Counted from the first letter of the stretch, positions 1-9,467 are shown. The stretch is 64,000 nt of DNA from Rubrivivax sp. (GCA_019635315.1 JAHBZT010000001.1:1100001-1164000), one strand, 5' to 3'. The notes: generated from the sequence alone by a model not told the origin. Made by a program: numbers and translations.

Positions 1-916
1 CTGGGCGCTGGGGCTCAACGCCGGCCTCGGCAACCTGGGCGTCTGGCTGGTGCAGCTGGTCGTGCCGCTGGTCGTCACGGTGGGGCTGTTCGGTGCGCTG
101 GGCGGCGCGCCGCAGGCCGGCGCGATGGGCCAGCCGCTGTGGCTGCAGAACGCCGGCTTCGTGTGGGTGCCGCTGATCGCGGCCAGCGCGCTGGCGTCCT
201 GGTTCGGCATGAACGACCTGGCGGTGGCGCGTGCCGGCTTCGCCGAGCAGGCGGTGATCTTCACCCGCCGTCACAACTGGCTGCTGTGCTGGCTGTACCT
301 GGGCACCTTCGGCAGCTTCCTGGGCCACGCCGCCGGCTTCCCGCTGCTGCTGGCGAGCCAGTTTCCGGAGGTCGGCGTGCTGGCCTGGGTCTGGGTCGGG
401 CCGCTGGCCGGCGCGCTGGCGCGGCCGCTGGGCGGCGCGCTGGCCGACCGGCTGGGCGGCGCGCGCGTCACGCTGTGGGTCTTCGTCGCGATGGCGCTGG
501 CCGTGCTCGCGGTGCTGGCCTGCCTGCCCGCGCAGGACGGCACCGGCGGGTCGGCCGTCGGCTTCATCGCCGCCTACGTGCTGCTGTTCGTGCTCTCGGG
601 GCTGGGCAACGGCAGCACCTTCCGCATGATCCCGCTGGTCTTCCTGGCCGTGCGCCAGCAGGCCGCGCAGGAGCTCGGCCCGCGGGCGCAGGCGCAGGCC
701 GTGCGCGAGGGCAACACCGAGGGCGCCGCGGCGCTGGGCTTCGCCAGCGCGATCGGCGCCTACGGCGGCTTCTTCATCCCCAAGAGCTTCGGCAGCTCGA
801 TCGCGCTGACCGGCGGGCCGCAGTTCGCGCTGGCGGTCTTCGTCGCCTTCTACCTTTCCTGCATCGCCATCACCTGGTGGCACTACGCACGCCGGCACGC
901 CCCGGTGCCGTGCTGA
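1..916 (+). CDS. narK: NarK-type nitrate/nitrite transporter, C-terminal part
   Basis: Inner-membrane major facilitator protein that imports nitrate and/or exports nitrite to serve the nitrate reductase encoded just downstream. The reading frame is open from base 2, so the 5' end lies outside the window and only about 304 residues are visible. The NarK signature GLNAGLGNLG is encoded at about bases 14-43. A second signature region (GNGSTFRMIPL, then EGNTEGAAALGFASAIGAYG) lies in the last third, and several hydrophobic membrane segments are evident. The gene ends 25 bp before narG, consistent with a narK-narGHJI operon. Whether this is NarK1- or NarK2-like, or part of a NarK1K2 fusion, cannot be told without the N-terminal half. 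Confidence 0.93.
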   Translation, partial: WALGLNAGLGNLGVWLVQLVVPLVVTVGLFGALGGAPQAGAMGQPLWLQNAGFVWVPLIAASALASWFGMNDLAVARAGFAEQAVIFTRRHNWLLCWLYLGTFGSFLGHAAGFPLLLASQFPEVGVLAWVWVGPLAGALARPLGGALADRLGGARVTLWVFVAMALAVLAVLACLPAQDGTGGSAVGFIAAYVLLFVLSGLGNGSTFRMIPLVFLAVRQQAAQELGPRAQAQAVREGNTEGAAALGFASAIGAYGGFFIPKSFGSSIALTGGPQFALAVFVAFYLSCIAITWWHYARRHAPVPC

Positions 917-941
917 CGAGCCCGTTCAACAAGGACGCACC

Positions 942-3900
942 ATGAGCCACTTCCTCGATCGCCTGACCCACTTCACGCTGCCCAAGGAGCCGTTCGCCGA
1001 CGGCCACGGCGTGACCACCGGCGAGGACCGCACCTGGGAGGACGCCTACCGCAACCGCTGGGCGCACGACAAGATCGTGCGCAGCACGCATGGCGTCAAC
1101 TGCACCGGCAGCTGCAGCTGGAAGATCCACGTCAAGGGCGGCATCGTGACCTGGGAGACCCAGCAGACCGACTACCCGCGCACGCGGCCGGACCTGCCCA
1201 ACCACGAGCCGCGCGGCTGCGCGCGCGGCGCCAGCTACTCCTGGTACCTGTACAGCGCCAACCGGCTCAAGTACCCGCTGGTGCGCGGCCGCCTGCTCAA
1301 GCGCTGGCGCGCCGCGCTGGCGCTGCACGAGGACCCGGTCCAGGCCTGGGCCAGCCTGGTCGAGGACGGCGAGGCGCGGCGCGACTGGCAGAAGGTGCGC
1401 GGCATGGGCGGCTTCGTGCGCAGCAGCTGGGACGAGGTCAACCGGCTGATCGCCGCCGCCAACGTCTACACGATCAAGACGCATGGCCCGGACCGCGTCG
1501 TCGGCTTCAGCCCGATCCCGGCGATGAGCATGGTCAGCTATGCCGCCGGCAGCCGCTACCTCAGCCTGATCGGCGGCGTGTGCATGAGCTTCTACGACTG
1601 GTACTGCGACCTGCCGCCGGCCAGCCCGCAGATCTGGGGCGAGCAGACCGACGTGCCGGAGAGCGCCGACTGGTACAACAGCACCTTCCTCATCGCCTGG
1701 GGCAGCAACGTCCCGCAGACGCGCACGCCGGACGCGCACTTCTTCACCGAGGTGCGCTACAAGGGCGCGAAGACGGTGGCGGTGACGCCGGACTATTCCG
1801 AGGTCGCCAAGCTGGCCGACCTGTGGCTGCATCCCAAGCAGGGCACCGACGCCGCGCTGGCGATGGCAATGGGCCATGTCGTGCTCAGGGAGTTCTACTT
1901 CCCCGGCGCGGGCAAGGCGCGCAGCACCTACTTCGACGACTACGCACGCCGCTACACCGACCTGCCGCTGCTGGTGATGCTGGAGCAGCGCACGCTGCCC
2001 GACGGTCGCACCGTGCTGGCGCCCGGGCGCTACCTGCGTGCCAGCGACTTCAACGGCAAGCTGGGCCAGGCCAACAACCCCGAGTGGAAGACGGTGGCCT
2101 TCGACACCGACGGCAAGGCCGTGCTGCCCAACGGCTCGATCGGCTTCCGCTGGGGCCCCGAAGGCCGCGACGACGCCGGCAAGTGGAACCTGGAGGCCCG
2201 GGAGGCGCGCCACGGCAGCGACGTGAAGCTCAAGCTGTCGGTGCTGGAGGACGGTGCGCAGGCGCACGAGGTCGTCGACGTCGGCTTCCCGTATTTCGCC
2301 GGCACCGAGGTGCCGCACTTCCCGGCCAACAAGCAGGCGGGCGAGCTGAACCTGGCGCGCGTGCCCGCGGTGCGGCTGCGCCTGGGCAAGGAAGGCGACG
2401 AGCGCGAGGCGCTGGTCGCCACCGTCTTCGACCTGCAGGTGGCGCAGTACGGCATCGACCGCGGCCTGGGCAGCGGCGCGAAGGACTACGACGACGACGC
2501 GCCGTACACCCCGGCCTGGCAGCAGAAGATCACCGGCGTGCCGGCCGAACAGGTGGTGGCGGTCGCGCGCCAGTTTGCCGACAACGCCGACAGGACCCAC
2601 GGCAAGTCGATGGTCATCATCGGCGCGGCGATGAACCACTGGTACCACGCCGACATGAACTACCGCGGCGTGATCAACCTGCTGATGCTGTGCGGCTGCA
2701 TCGGCCAGAGCGGCGGCGGCTGGGCGCACTACGTGGGCCAGGAGAAGCTGCGCCCGCAGACCGGCTGGACCGCGCTGGCCTTCGCGCTGGACTGGAGCCG
2801 GCCGCCGCGCCAGCAGAACAGCACCAGCTTCTTCTACGCCCACACCGACCAGTGGCGCTACGAGAAGCTCCAGGTGTCCGAGATCCTGTCGCCGCTGGCC
2901 GACGCGAACGACCGCGCCACCTTCGGCGGCAGCCTGATCGACTGCAACGTGCGCGCCGAGCGCATGGGCTGGCTGCCTTCGGCGCCGCAGCTCAAGACCA
3001 ACCCGCTGCAGGTGGTCAAGGACGCGCAGGCGGCCGGCCTGGACGCCAAGGACTATGTCGTCAAGGCGCTGAAGGACGGCACGCTGCAGATGAGCTGCGA
3101 GGACCCGGACGCGCCGCAGAACTGGCCGCGCAACCTCTTCGTCTGGCGCTCCAACCTGCTGGGCAGCAGCGGCAAGGGCCACGAATACTTCTGCAAGCAC
3201 CTGCTGGGCACCGAAAGCGGCGTGCAGGGCAAGGACCTGGGCCGCGACGAGGCCAAGCCGACCGAGGTGGCCTGGCACGAGCAGGCGCCCGAGGGCAAGC
3301 TGGACCTGCTGGTCACGCTGGACTTCCGCATGAGCACGACCTGCCTGTACAGCGACATCGTGCTGCCCACGGCCAGCTGGTACGAGAAGAACGACCTCAA
3401 CACCAGCGACATGCACCCCTTCATCCACCCGCTGTCGGCGGCGGTGGACCCGGTGTGGCAGAGCCGCAGCGACTGGGAGATCTACAAGGGCTTCGCGAAG
3501 GCCTTCAGCGAGGTCTGCGTCGGCCACCTGGGCGTCGAGAAGGAAGTGGTGCTGACGCCGCTGATGCACGACACGCCGGCCGAGCTGGCGCAGCCCTTCG
3601 ACGTCAAGGAGTGGGAGAAGGGCGAGGTCGAGCTGATCCCGGGCAAGACCGCACCGCAGATCGCGGTCGTCGAGCGCGACTACCCGGCGACCTACGAACG
3701 CTTCACCTCGCTGGGCCCGCTGATGGGCAAGCTGGGCAACGGCGGCAAGGGCATCAGCTGGAATACCGCGACCGAGGTGCAGCAGCTGGCCGAGCTCAAC
3801 GGCGCCGACGCCGCCGGCCGCGCGCGCATCGTCACCGACATCGACGCCTGCGAGGTCATCCTGCAGCTGGCGCCGGAGACCAACGGCCACGTCGCGGTCA

Positions 3901-4754
3901 AGGCCTGGGAGGCGCTGAGCAAGGCCACCGGCCGCGAACACGCGCACCTGGCGCTGCACCGCGAGGACGAGAAGATCCGCTACCGCGACGTGCAGGCGCA
4001 GCCGCGCAAGATCATCAGCAGCCCCACCTGGAGCGGGCTGGAGAGCGAGAAGGTCAGCTACAACGCCGGCTACACCAACGTGCACGAGCTGATCCCCTGG
4101 CGCACGCTGACCGGGCGCCAGCAGTTCTACCAGGACCACCCCTGGATGCGCGCCTTCGGCGAGGGCTTCTCCAGCTACCGCCCGCCGGTGGACCTGAAGA
4201 CGACCTCGGGCATCCACAACATCCGGCCCAACGGCCACAAGGAGGTGCTGCTGAACTTCATCACGCCGCACCAGAAGTGGGGCATCCACAGCACCTACAG
4301 CGACAACCTGATCATGCTCACGCTCAACCGCGGCGGGCCGGTGATCTGGCTGTCGGAGACCGACGCGAAGGCGGCCGGGATCGAAGACAACGACTGGGTC
4401 GAGCTGTTCAACATCAACGGCGCGATCGCGGCGCGCGCGGTGGTCAGCCAGCGCGTCAACCCGGGCATGGTGATGATGTACCACGCGCAGGAGAAGATCA
4501 TCAACACGCCGGGCTCGGAGATCACCGGCGTGCGCGGCGGCATCCACAACAGCGTGACGCGCATCGTCACCAAGCCCACGCACATGATCGGCGGCTACGC
4601 GCAGTACAGCTACGGCTTCAACTACTACGGGACCATCGGCACCAACCGCGACGAGTTCGTGGTGGTGCGCAAGATGGCCAAGGTGGACTGGCTGGACACG
4701 CCGCGCGACGACCATCTGGCCAAGGCCTACCAGAGCCAGGGCGAGAACCCCTAG
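942..4754 (+). CDS. narG: Respiratory nitrate reductase alpha subunit NarG
   Basis: Catalytic molybdenum bis-MGD subunit of the membrane-bound, cytoplasm-facing nitrate reductase; it reduces nitrate to nitrite with electrons from NarH. At 1270 aa it has the usual NarG length. The N-terminal FS0 cluster motif is present (His50, Cys54, Cys58, Cys93 in HGVNCTGSCSW and RGCARG), followed by YDWYCDLPPASPQ, where the Mo-ligating Asp lies. The C-terminal molybdopterin dinucleotide-binding domain is complete. There is no Tat signal, as expected for a Nar-type rather than Nap-type enzyme. ATG follows an AAGGA-containing leader. It is the first of the narGHJI genes; a repeat-like spacer of about 150 bp separates it from narH. 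Confidence 0.98.
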   Translation: MSHFLDRLTHFTLPKEPFADGHGVTTGEDRTWEDAYRNRWAHDKIVRSTHGVNCTGSCSWKIHVKGGIVTWETQQTDYPRTRPDLPNHEPRGCARGASYSWYLYSANRLKYPLVRGRLLKRWRAALALHEDPVQAWASLVEDGEARRDWQKVRGMGGFVRSSWDEVNRLIAAANVYTIKTHGPDRVVGFSPIPAMSMVSYAAGSRYLSLIGGVCMSFYDWYCDLPPASPQIWGEQTDVPESADWYNSTFLIAWGSNVPQTRTPDAHFFTEVRYKGAKTVAVTPDYSEVAKLADLWLHPKQGTDAALAMAMGHVVLREFYFPGAGKARSTYFDDYARRYTDLPLLVMLEQRTLPDGRTVLAPGRYLRASDFNGKLGQANNPEWKTVAFDTDGKAVLPNGSIGFRWGPEGRDDAGKWNLEAREARHGSDVKLKLSVLEDGAQAHEVVDVGFPYFAGTEVPHFPANKQAGELNLARVPAVRLRLGKEGDEREALVATVFDLQVAQYGIDRGLGSGAKDYDDDAPYTPAWQQKITGVPAEQVVAVARQFADNADRTHGKSMVIIGAAMNHWYHADMNYRGVINLLMLCGCIGQSGGGWAHYVGQEKLRPQTGWTALAFALDWSRPPRQQNSTSFFYAHTDQWRYEKLQVSEILSPLADANDRATFGGSLIDCNVRAERMGWLPSAPQLKTNPLQVVKDAQAAGLDAKDYVVKALKDGTLQMSCEDPDAPQNWPRNLFVWRSNLLGSSGKGHEYFCKHLLGTESGVQGKDLGRDEAKPTEVAWHEQAPEGKLDLLVTLDFRMSTTCLYSDIVLPTASWYEKNDLNTSDMHPFIHPLSAAVDPVWQSRSDWEIYKGFAKAFSEVCVGHLGVEKEVVLTPLMHDTPAELAQPFDVKEWEKGEVELIPGKTAPQIAVVERDYPATYERFTSLGPLMGKLGNGGKGISWNTATEVQQLAELNGADAAGRARIVTDIDACEVILQLAPETNGHVAVKAWEALSKATGREHAHLALHREDEKIRYRDVQAQPRKIISSPTWSGLESEKVSYNAGYTNVHELIPWRTLTGRQQFYQDHPWMRAFGEGFSSYRPPVDLKTTSGIHNIRPNGHKEVLLNFITPHQKWGIHSTYSDNLIMLTLNRGGPVIWLSETDAKAAGIEDNDWVELFNINGAIAARAVVSQRVNPGMVMMYHAQEKIINTPGSEITGVRGGIHNSVTRIVTKPTHMIGGYAQYSYGFNYYGTIGTNRDEFVVVRKMAKVDWLDTPRDDHLAKAYQSQGENP

Positions 4755-4910
4755 CCATGGTGCCCCCACGCTCGCTAGCGCCGTTCGCAGCCACTCGCCA
4801 GGGCCCCGCACTGGCTCGGCGCGGCTCACCCCCCCGAGGGGGCCGTCCGCCAGCGGCCCGGCAGAGCCGGTTCCGCGGCGGGAAGCTTGGCTAATTCAAG
4901 GAAACGCCAA
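4755..4910. repeat. GC-rich repeat-like spacer between narG and narH
   Basis: This 156-bp gap is unusually long for the normally tight narG-narH junction. It holds a C-run/G-run hairpin (CCCCC-GA-GGGGG around 4831-4842) and GC-rich inverted segments, then a purine-rich Shine-Dalgarno AAGGAAA just before the narH ATG. From memory, hairpins of this CCCCCGAGGGGG type are common in intergenic spacers of Burkholderiales; that is not verified here. It could act as an mRNA-stabilising or attenuating structure inside the operon. Confidence 0.5.
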
Positions 4911-6434
4911 ATGAAAGTACGTGCACAGATCGGCATGGTCCTGAACCTGGACAAGTGCATCGGCTGCCACACCTGCAGCGTGACCTGCAAGAACGTCTGG
5001 ACCAGCCGCCCCGGCGTCGAGTACGCCTGGTTCAACAACGTCGAGACCAAGCCCGGCATCGGCTACCCCAAGGAATGGGAGAACCAGGACAAGTGGCACG
5101 GCGGCTGGGTCCGCAAGGGCGACGGCCGCATCGTGCCGCGCCAGGGCGGCAAGTGGCAGCTCCTGATGAAGATCTTCGCCAACCCGCACCTGCCGCAGAT
5201 CGACGACTACTACGAACCCTTCACCTTCGACTACGACCACCTGCACTCGGCGCCGGAGATGAAGCACGCGCCGACCGCGCGCCCGCGCAGCCTGATCACC
5301 GGCCAGCGCATGGAGAAGATCGAGTGGGGCCCGAACTGGGAGGAGATCCTGGGCGGCGAGTTCGCGAAGCGCAGCAAGGACCGCAACTTCGACGACATCC
5401 AGAAGGACATCTACGGCCAGTTCGAGAACACCTTCATGATGTACCTGCCCAGGCTGTGCGAGCACTGCCTGAACCCGGCCTGCGTCGCGAGCTGCCCCAG
5501 CGGCAGCATCTACAAGCGCGAGGAAGACGGCATCGTCCTCATCGACCAGGACAAGTGCCGCGGCTGGCGCATGTGCGTCAGCGGCTGCCCGTACAAGAAG
5601 ATCTACTACAACTGGAAGAGCGGCAAGGCCGAGAAGTGCATCTTCTGCTACCCGCGCATCGAGGCCGGGCAGCCCACGGTGTGCAGCGAGACCTGCGTCG
5701 GACGCATCCGCTACCTCGGCGTGCTGCTGTACGACGCCGACCGCATCGAGGCCGCGGCCAGCGTCGAGCGCGACAAGGACCTCTACCAGGCGCAGCTGGA
5801 CATCTTCCTCGACCCGTTCGACCCGAAGGTCGTCGAGCAGGCGCGCCGCGACGGCATCCCCGAAGCCTGGCTGGAGGCCGCGCGCACGAGCCCGGTCTAC
5901 AAGATGGCCGTGCAGTGGAAGGTGGCGCTGCCGCTGCACCCGGAGTACCGCACGCTGCCGATGGTCTGGTACGTGCCGCCGCTGTCGCCCATCACCGCGG
6001 CGGCCAATGCCGGGCAGCTGGGCGTCAACGGCGAGATCCCGGACGTGCAGCAGCTGCGCATCCCGGTCAAGTACCTGGCCAACCTGCTGACCGCCGGCGA
6101 CGAGGGCCCGGTCGTGCGGGCGCTGGAACGCATGCTGGCGATGCGCGCCTACCAGCGCAGCAAGCATGTCGACGGCCGCGCCGACCTCTCGGCGCTGCAG
6201 CAGGTGCGCCTGACCGTGCCCGAGGTCGAGGACATGTACCGCGTGATGGCGATCGCCAACTACGAGGACCGCTTCGTGATCCCGAGCACGCACCGCGAGT
6301 ACGCCGAGAACGCCTTCAACGTGCGCGGCGGCTGCGGCTTCAGCTTCGGCAACGGCTGCAGCGAGGGCGTCAGCGAGACCAGCCTGTTCGGCAGCGAGAA
6401 GAAGCGGACCATTCCGATCAAGGCGGAAGTCTGA
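4911..6434 (+). CDS. narH: Nitrate reductase beta subunit NarH
   Basis: Iron-sulfur subunit carrying electrons from NarI haem b to NarG. Four cysteine groups are visible: CIGCHTCSVTC at residues 16-26, CEHCLNPACVASCP, CRGWRMCVSGCP (the CxxW variant that gives the [3Fe-4S] cluster) and CIFCYPRIEAG...CSETC. The length of 507 aa fits the family. I chose the ATG at 4911 over an in-frame TTG at 4887 because AAGGAAA sits about 6 bp upstream and the protein then begins MKVRAQIGMVLNLDKC, typical of NarH. It is followed one base later by narJ. Confidence 0.97.
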   Translation: MKVRAQIGMVLNLDKCIGCHTCSVTCKNVWTSRPGVEYAWFNNVETKPGIGYPKEWENQDKWHGGWVRKGDGRIVPRQGGKWQLLMKIFANPHLPQIDDYYEPFTFDYDHLHSAPEMKHAPTARPRSLITGQRMEKIEWGPNWEEILGGEFAKRSKDRNFDDIQKDIYGQFENTFMMYLPRLCEHCLNPACVASCPSGSIYKREEDGIVLIDQDKCRGWRMCVSGCPYKKIYYNWKSGKAEKCIFCYPRIEAGQPTVCSETCVGRIRYLGVLLYDADRIEAAASVERDKDLYQAQLDIFLDPFDPKVVEQARRDGIPEAWLEAARTSPVYKMAVQWKVALPLHPEYRTLPMVWYVPPLSPITAAANAGQLGVNGEIPDVQQLRIPVKYLANLLTAGDEGPVVRALERMLAMRAYQRSKHVDGRADLSALQQVRLTVPEVEDMYRVMAIANYEDRFVIPSTHREYAENAFNVRGGCGFSFGNGCSEGVSETSLFGSEKKRTIPIKAEV

Positions 6435-6435
6435 G

Positions 6436-7137
6436 ATGGAGCGCACGATGAAATACACGCTGCGCACCCTGTCCTGGCTGCTGCGCTACCCGGGGCCCGA
6501 GCTGCGAGCCCACCTGGGCGAGCTGCGCGACGCGCTGCACGCCGAACGTGCGCTGGGCCGCGCCCGCCTGGCCGAGCTGGACCGCCTGCTGGACCACCTG
6601 CGCGCCTTGCCGGCGCTGCAGGCCGAGGCCGAATACGTGGAGCTGTTCGACCGCGGCCGGCGCACGGCGCTGCACCTGTTCGAGCATGTGCACGGCGACA
6701 GCCGCGACCGCGGCGCCGCGCTGGTGGACCTGGCGCGCAGCTACGAGAGTGCCGGCGTCGTGCTCGCGCCGGGCGAGCTGCCGGACTGGCTGCCGGTGGT
6801 GCTGGAATTCGCGAGCACGCAGCCGCCGGCCGCCGCACGCGACTTCCTGCGCGAGACGGCGCACATCGTGCGCGTGATCTTCAGCGCGCTGCTCGAGCGC
6901 GGCAGCCCGTACGCCGCCGTGCTCGCCGCGGTGCTGGACCTCGCCGGCGAGAAGGCCGAACGCGTCGAGCTGCCGGCCGAGCCGTCCATCGACGAGACCT
7001 GGGCCGAGCCGGCGGCCTTCGACGGCTGCTCCAAGGCCGGCCAGGCCGCGCCCGGCGCCGAACAGCCCATCCACCTCGTCAAGCGCGCCGCCGCCACCGG
7101 CGGCCATCCCGGAGCCCACCAAGGAGCCCGCGCATGA
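6436..7137 (+). CDS. narJ: Nitrate reductase assembly chaperone NarJ
   Basis: TorD-family chaperone that binds apo-NarG and is needed for molybdenum cofactor insertion and membrane attachment of NarGH; it is not part of the final enzyme. The N-terminus has the typical LSWLLRYPGPEL, and LHLFEHVHGDSRDRG is the NarJ hallmark. It is 233 aa, normal for the family. The ATG lies one base after the narH stop, with a second in-frame ATG at 6448 as an alternative. Its last codon overlaps the narI start (ATGA), so translation of the pair is probably coupled. Confidence 0.95.
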   Translation: MERTMKYTLRTLSWLLRYPGPELRAHLGELRDALHAERALGRARLAELDRLLDHLRALPALQAEAEYVELFDRGRRTALHLFEHVHGDSRDRGAALVDLARSYESAGVVLAPGELPDWLPVVLEFASTQPPAAARDFLRETAHIVRVIFSALLERGSPYAAVLAAVLDLAGEKAERVELPAEPSIDETWAEPAAFDGCSKAGQAAPGAEQPIHLVKRAAATGGHPGAHQGARA

Positions 7138-7859
7138 ACACCCTGCACGACTTCCTGTTCGTCGTCTACCCGTACATCTGTCTGGCCGTCTTCCTGATGG
7201 GCAGCCTGGCGCGCTTCGACCGCGACCAGTACACGTGGAAGAGCGACAGCTCGCAGCTGCTGCGCGCCCGGCAGCTGCGCTGGGGCAGCAACCTGTTCCA
7301 CGTCGGCATCCTGTTCCTGTTCTTCGGCCACACGGTCGGCCTGCTGACGCCGCACTGGGTCTACGAGCCCTTCGTCACGGCGCCGCAGAAGCAGATGCTG
7401 GCCATCGTCAGCGGCGGCATCGCCGGGCTGGTGTGCTTCGTCGGGCTGACGATGCTGCTGCACCGGCGGCTGTTCGACCCGCGCATCCGGCTGACCAGCC
7501 ACCGCACCGACCTCGCGATCCTGGTCATCCTGTGGGTGCAGCTGGTGCTGGGGCTGATCACGCTGCCGTTCTCGTTCGCCCACCGCGCCGACGCCAGCGC
7601 GATGCTGATCCTGTCGGCCTGGGCGCAGGGCATCGCGACCTTCCGGCCCGACGCTGCCGCGCTGGTCGCGCTGGACTGGCCGTTCAAGGTGCACATGGTG
7701 CTGGGCATGACGATCTTCCTGCTGTTCCCGTTCAGCCGCCTGGTGCACATCTGGAGCGGGCTGGCCTCGGTGGCCTACCTGTTCCGCCCCTACCAGATCG
7801 TGCGCTCGCGGCGCCTGAACGTGCCGCCCGGGCAGAACCAGCCGAGGCAGGCATCGTGA
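7134..7859 (+). CDS. narI: Nitrate reductase gamma subunit NarI (cytochrome b)
   Basis: Membrane diheme cytochrome b that oxidises quinol and anchors NarGH. The protein is 241 aa with five hydrophobic segments. The four haem-ligating histidines fall at His56 (NLFHVG), His66 (FGHTVG), His187 (KVHMVLG) and His205 (RLVHIW), the same numbering I recall for E. coli NarI. The start overlaps narJ by 4 bp, and its stop overlaps the GTG of the following isomerase gene, so narJ, narI and the isomerase form a translationally coupled run. Confidence 0.97.
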   Translation: MNTLHDFLFVVYPYICLAVFLMGSLARFDRDQYTWKSDSSQLLRARQLRWGSNLFHVGILFLFFGHTVGLLTPHWVYEPFVTAPQKQMLAIVSGGIAGLVCFVGLTMLLHRRLFDPRIRLTSHRTDLAILVILWVQLVLGLITLPFSFAHRADASAMLILSAWAQGIATFRPDAAALVALDWPFKVHMVLGMTIFLLFPFSRLVHIWSGLASVAYLFRPYQIVRSRRLNVPPGQNQPRQAS

Positions 7860-8647
7860 AGACGCTCACCCTGCACGAGCTGCCGGCGGTCAACGGCGTG
7901 CCGCTGGCCGGCGCCGACGAGACCCTGGACGACGAGACGCTGCGCCAGCGCGCCTGCCAGGAACTGCTGCGCCAGGCCGCGATCGCCGCCGGGCTGCTGG
8001 CCGCCGACGACCCGCCGCCGCAGCAGGGGGCCGTCAGCGAGGCGGCCAGCGCCGCCATCGAGTCACTGCTGGAGCGCGAACTGGCCGGCCCCGAGCCCGA
8101 CGACGCGACCTGCCGGCGCTGGTTCGACGCCAATCCGGCGCGCTTCGCGACCGGCGAGCGCGTGCGGCTGCGCCACGTGCTGTTCGCGGTCACGCCGGGC
8201 GTGGACGTCGCCGCGCTGCGCCAGCGCGCCGAGGCCTGCCTGATCGACCTGCGCGCCGGCGGCCGCGATGCGGCGGTCGAGGCCGACCGCTTCGCGAAGG
8301 CCGCCGCCACGCTCTCGAACTGCCCCAGCGGTGCGCAGGGCGGCGACCTGGGCTGGCTGGCGGCCGAGGACTGCGCGCCGGAATTCGCGCGCGAGGTCTT
8401 CGGCCATGCCGAGATCGGCGTGCTCGCGCGCCTGGTGCACAGCCGCTTCGGGCTGCACGTCGTGGAGGTGCTGGAGCGCCAAGCCGGCACGCGGCCGGCC
8501 TTCGAGGCGGTGCAGGACGCCGTGCGGCGCACGCTGGCGCACCAGGCCTGGGCGACGGCGCTGCGCCAGCTGCTGCAGCGCCTGGCCGGGCAGGCGCGCG
8601 TGCAGGGCGTGGCGCTGGACGGCGCGACCTCGCCGCTGCTGCAGTAG
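7856..8647 (+). CDS. PpiC-type peptidyl-prolyl isomerase of the nar operon
   Basis: Parvulin-type PPIase, 263 aa, resembling the NifM-like proteins found in nar operons of many betaproteobacteria. An N-terminal helical region of about 95 residues is followed by the rotamase domain, with LRHVLFAVTPG, GGDLGWL and SRFGLHVVEVLER as family landmarks. No signal peptide is seen, so it should act in the cytoplasm, perhaps in folding NarGHI. The GTG start at 7856 overlaps the narI stop (GTGA), which favours it over upstream starts inside narI. The role in nitrate reductase maturation is inferred from position only. Confidence 0.9.
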   Translation: MKTLTLHELPAVNGVPLAGADETLDDETLRQRACQELLRQAAIAAGLLAADDPPPQQGAVSEAASAAIESLLERELAGPEPDDATCRRWFDANPARFATGERVRLRHVLFAVTPGVDVAALRQRAEACLIDLRAGGRDAAVEADRFAKAAATLSNCPSGAQGGDLGWLAAEDCAPEFAREVFGHAEIGVLARLVHSRFGLHVVEVLERQAGTRPAFEAVQDAVRRTLAHQAWATALRQLLQRLAGQARVQGVALDGATSPLLQ

Positions 8648-8679
8648 CCCCGGGGCGCCGGCACCGGACAGGCCCTGCG

Positions 8680-9351
8680 ATGCCCGACGAACTGCTCGAG
8701 CGGCTGCGCCGCTTCCATGACGACGCCTTCCCGATCCAGCGTTCGCTGTTCCGCCACCTGGTCGACGACGGCCAGCACCCGACCACGCTGTTCATCGGCT
8801 GCAGCGACTCGCGCCTGGTGCCCTACCTGCTGACCGGCGCCGGGCCCGGCGAGCTGTTCCTGGTGCGCAACGTCGGCGCCTTCGTGCCGCCGCACGACCA
8901 GAGCCAGGGCTTCCACGGCACCGCCGCGGCGATCGAGTTCGCGGTGCTCAACCTGAACGTGCGCCGCATCGTCGTCTGCGGCCACAGCCACTGCGGCGCC
9001 GTGCGCGCGCTCTACGGCGGCGTGCCCGACGCGGCGCCCAACCTGCGCGACTGGCTGGCGCTGGGCCGCGAGGCCGTGCTGCCGGTCGCCGATCCCGGTC
9101 CCGAGGCGCTGCGCCGCACCGAGCAGCGCGCCGTCGTGCTGCAGCTCGAGCGCCTGATGGACTACCCGATGGTGCGCGAGCGGGTCGAGGCCGGCCGCCT
9201 GACCATCCACGGCTGGCACTACGTGATCGAGGACGGCGAGGTGCATGTCTTCGACATCCGGCGCGGCGGCTTCGTGCCCGCCTCGCAGGCCGACGACGCC
9301 GGCAGCGGGCCCTACCACCCGCACTTCGAGGAACCGCAACAGCCGACCTGA
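8680..9351 (+). CDS. Beta-class carbonic anhydrase
   Basis: Zinc enzyme interconverting CO2 and bicarbonate. The 223-aa protein has the beta-class set: Cys41-x-Asp43-x-Arg45 (GCSDSR) and His102-x2-Cys105 (GHSHCGAV), giving the zinc ligands Cys/His/Cys and the Asp/Arg dyad. LVRNVGAFVPP is also typical. It starts 32 bp after the ppiC-like gene on the same strand and is probably co-transcribed with the nar genes. A link to pH or bicarbonate balance during denitrification is possible but unproven. Confidence 0.95.
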   Translation: MPDELLERLRRFHDDAFPIQRSLFRHLVDDGQHPTTLFIGCSDSRLVPYLLTGAGPGELFLVRNVGAFVPPHDQSQGFHGTAAAIEFAVLNLNVRRIVVCGHSHCGAVRALYGGVPDAAPNLRDWLALGREAVLPVADPGPEALRRTEQRAVVLQLERLMDYPMVRERVEAGRLTIHGWHYVIEDGEVHVFDIRRGGFVPASQADDAGSGPYHPHFEEPQQPT

Positions 9352-9371
9352 TGCGGCCGCGTGCAGGCGCT

Positions 9372-9385
9372 TTGCTCCAGCGCAA
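9372..9385 (+). promoter_or_regulatory. Candidate Fnr/Anr-type box upstream of the stress/NarXL operon
   Basis: The sequence TTGCTCCAGCGCAA matches TTGATCCAGATCAA, an Anr/Fnr-type site, at 11 of 14 positions and keeps the TTG...CAA ends. A possible -10 hexamer TAGACT lies at 9408-9413. With transcription starting near 9420 the box would be centred at about -41.5, the usual class II Fnr spacing. The genes behind it (universal stress protein, hemerythrin-like, NarXL) fit low-oxygen control. This is a pattern match by eye only. Confidence 0.5.
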
Positions 9386-9467
9386 GCGCCGCTGTCCGCC
9401 GCGCTCCTAGACTGCGCCGCACGATGCCCCGCGACGCCGGGGCCGCGACCCGAAGGAGATCCGCACC

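Noticed and set aside
870-4829. Very long antisense open frame (1319 codons) opposite narG
   Set aside because: High GC makes long antisense frames; composition is Arg/Val/Ala low-complexity and it mirrors narG codons.
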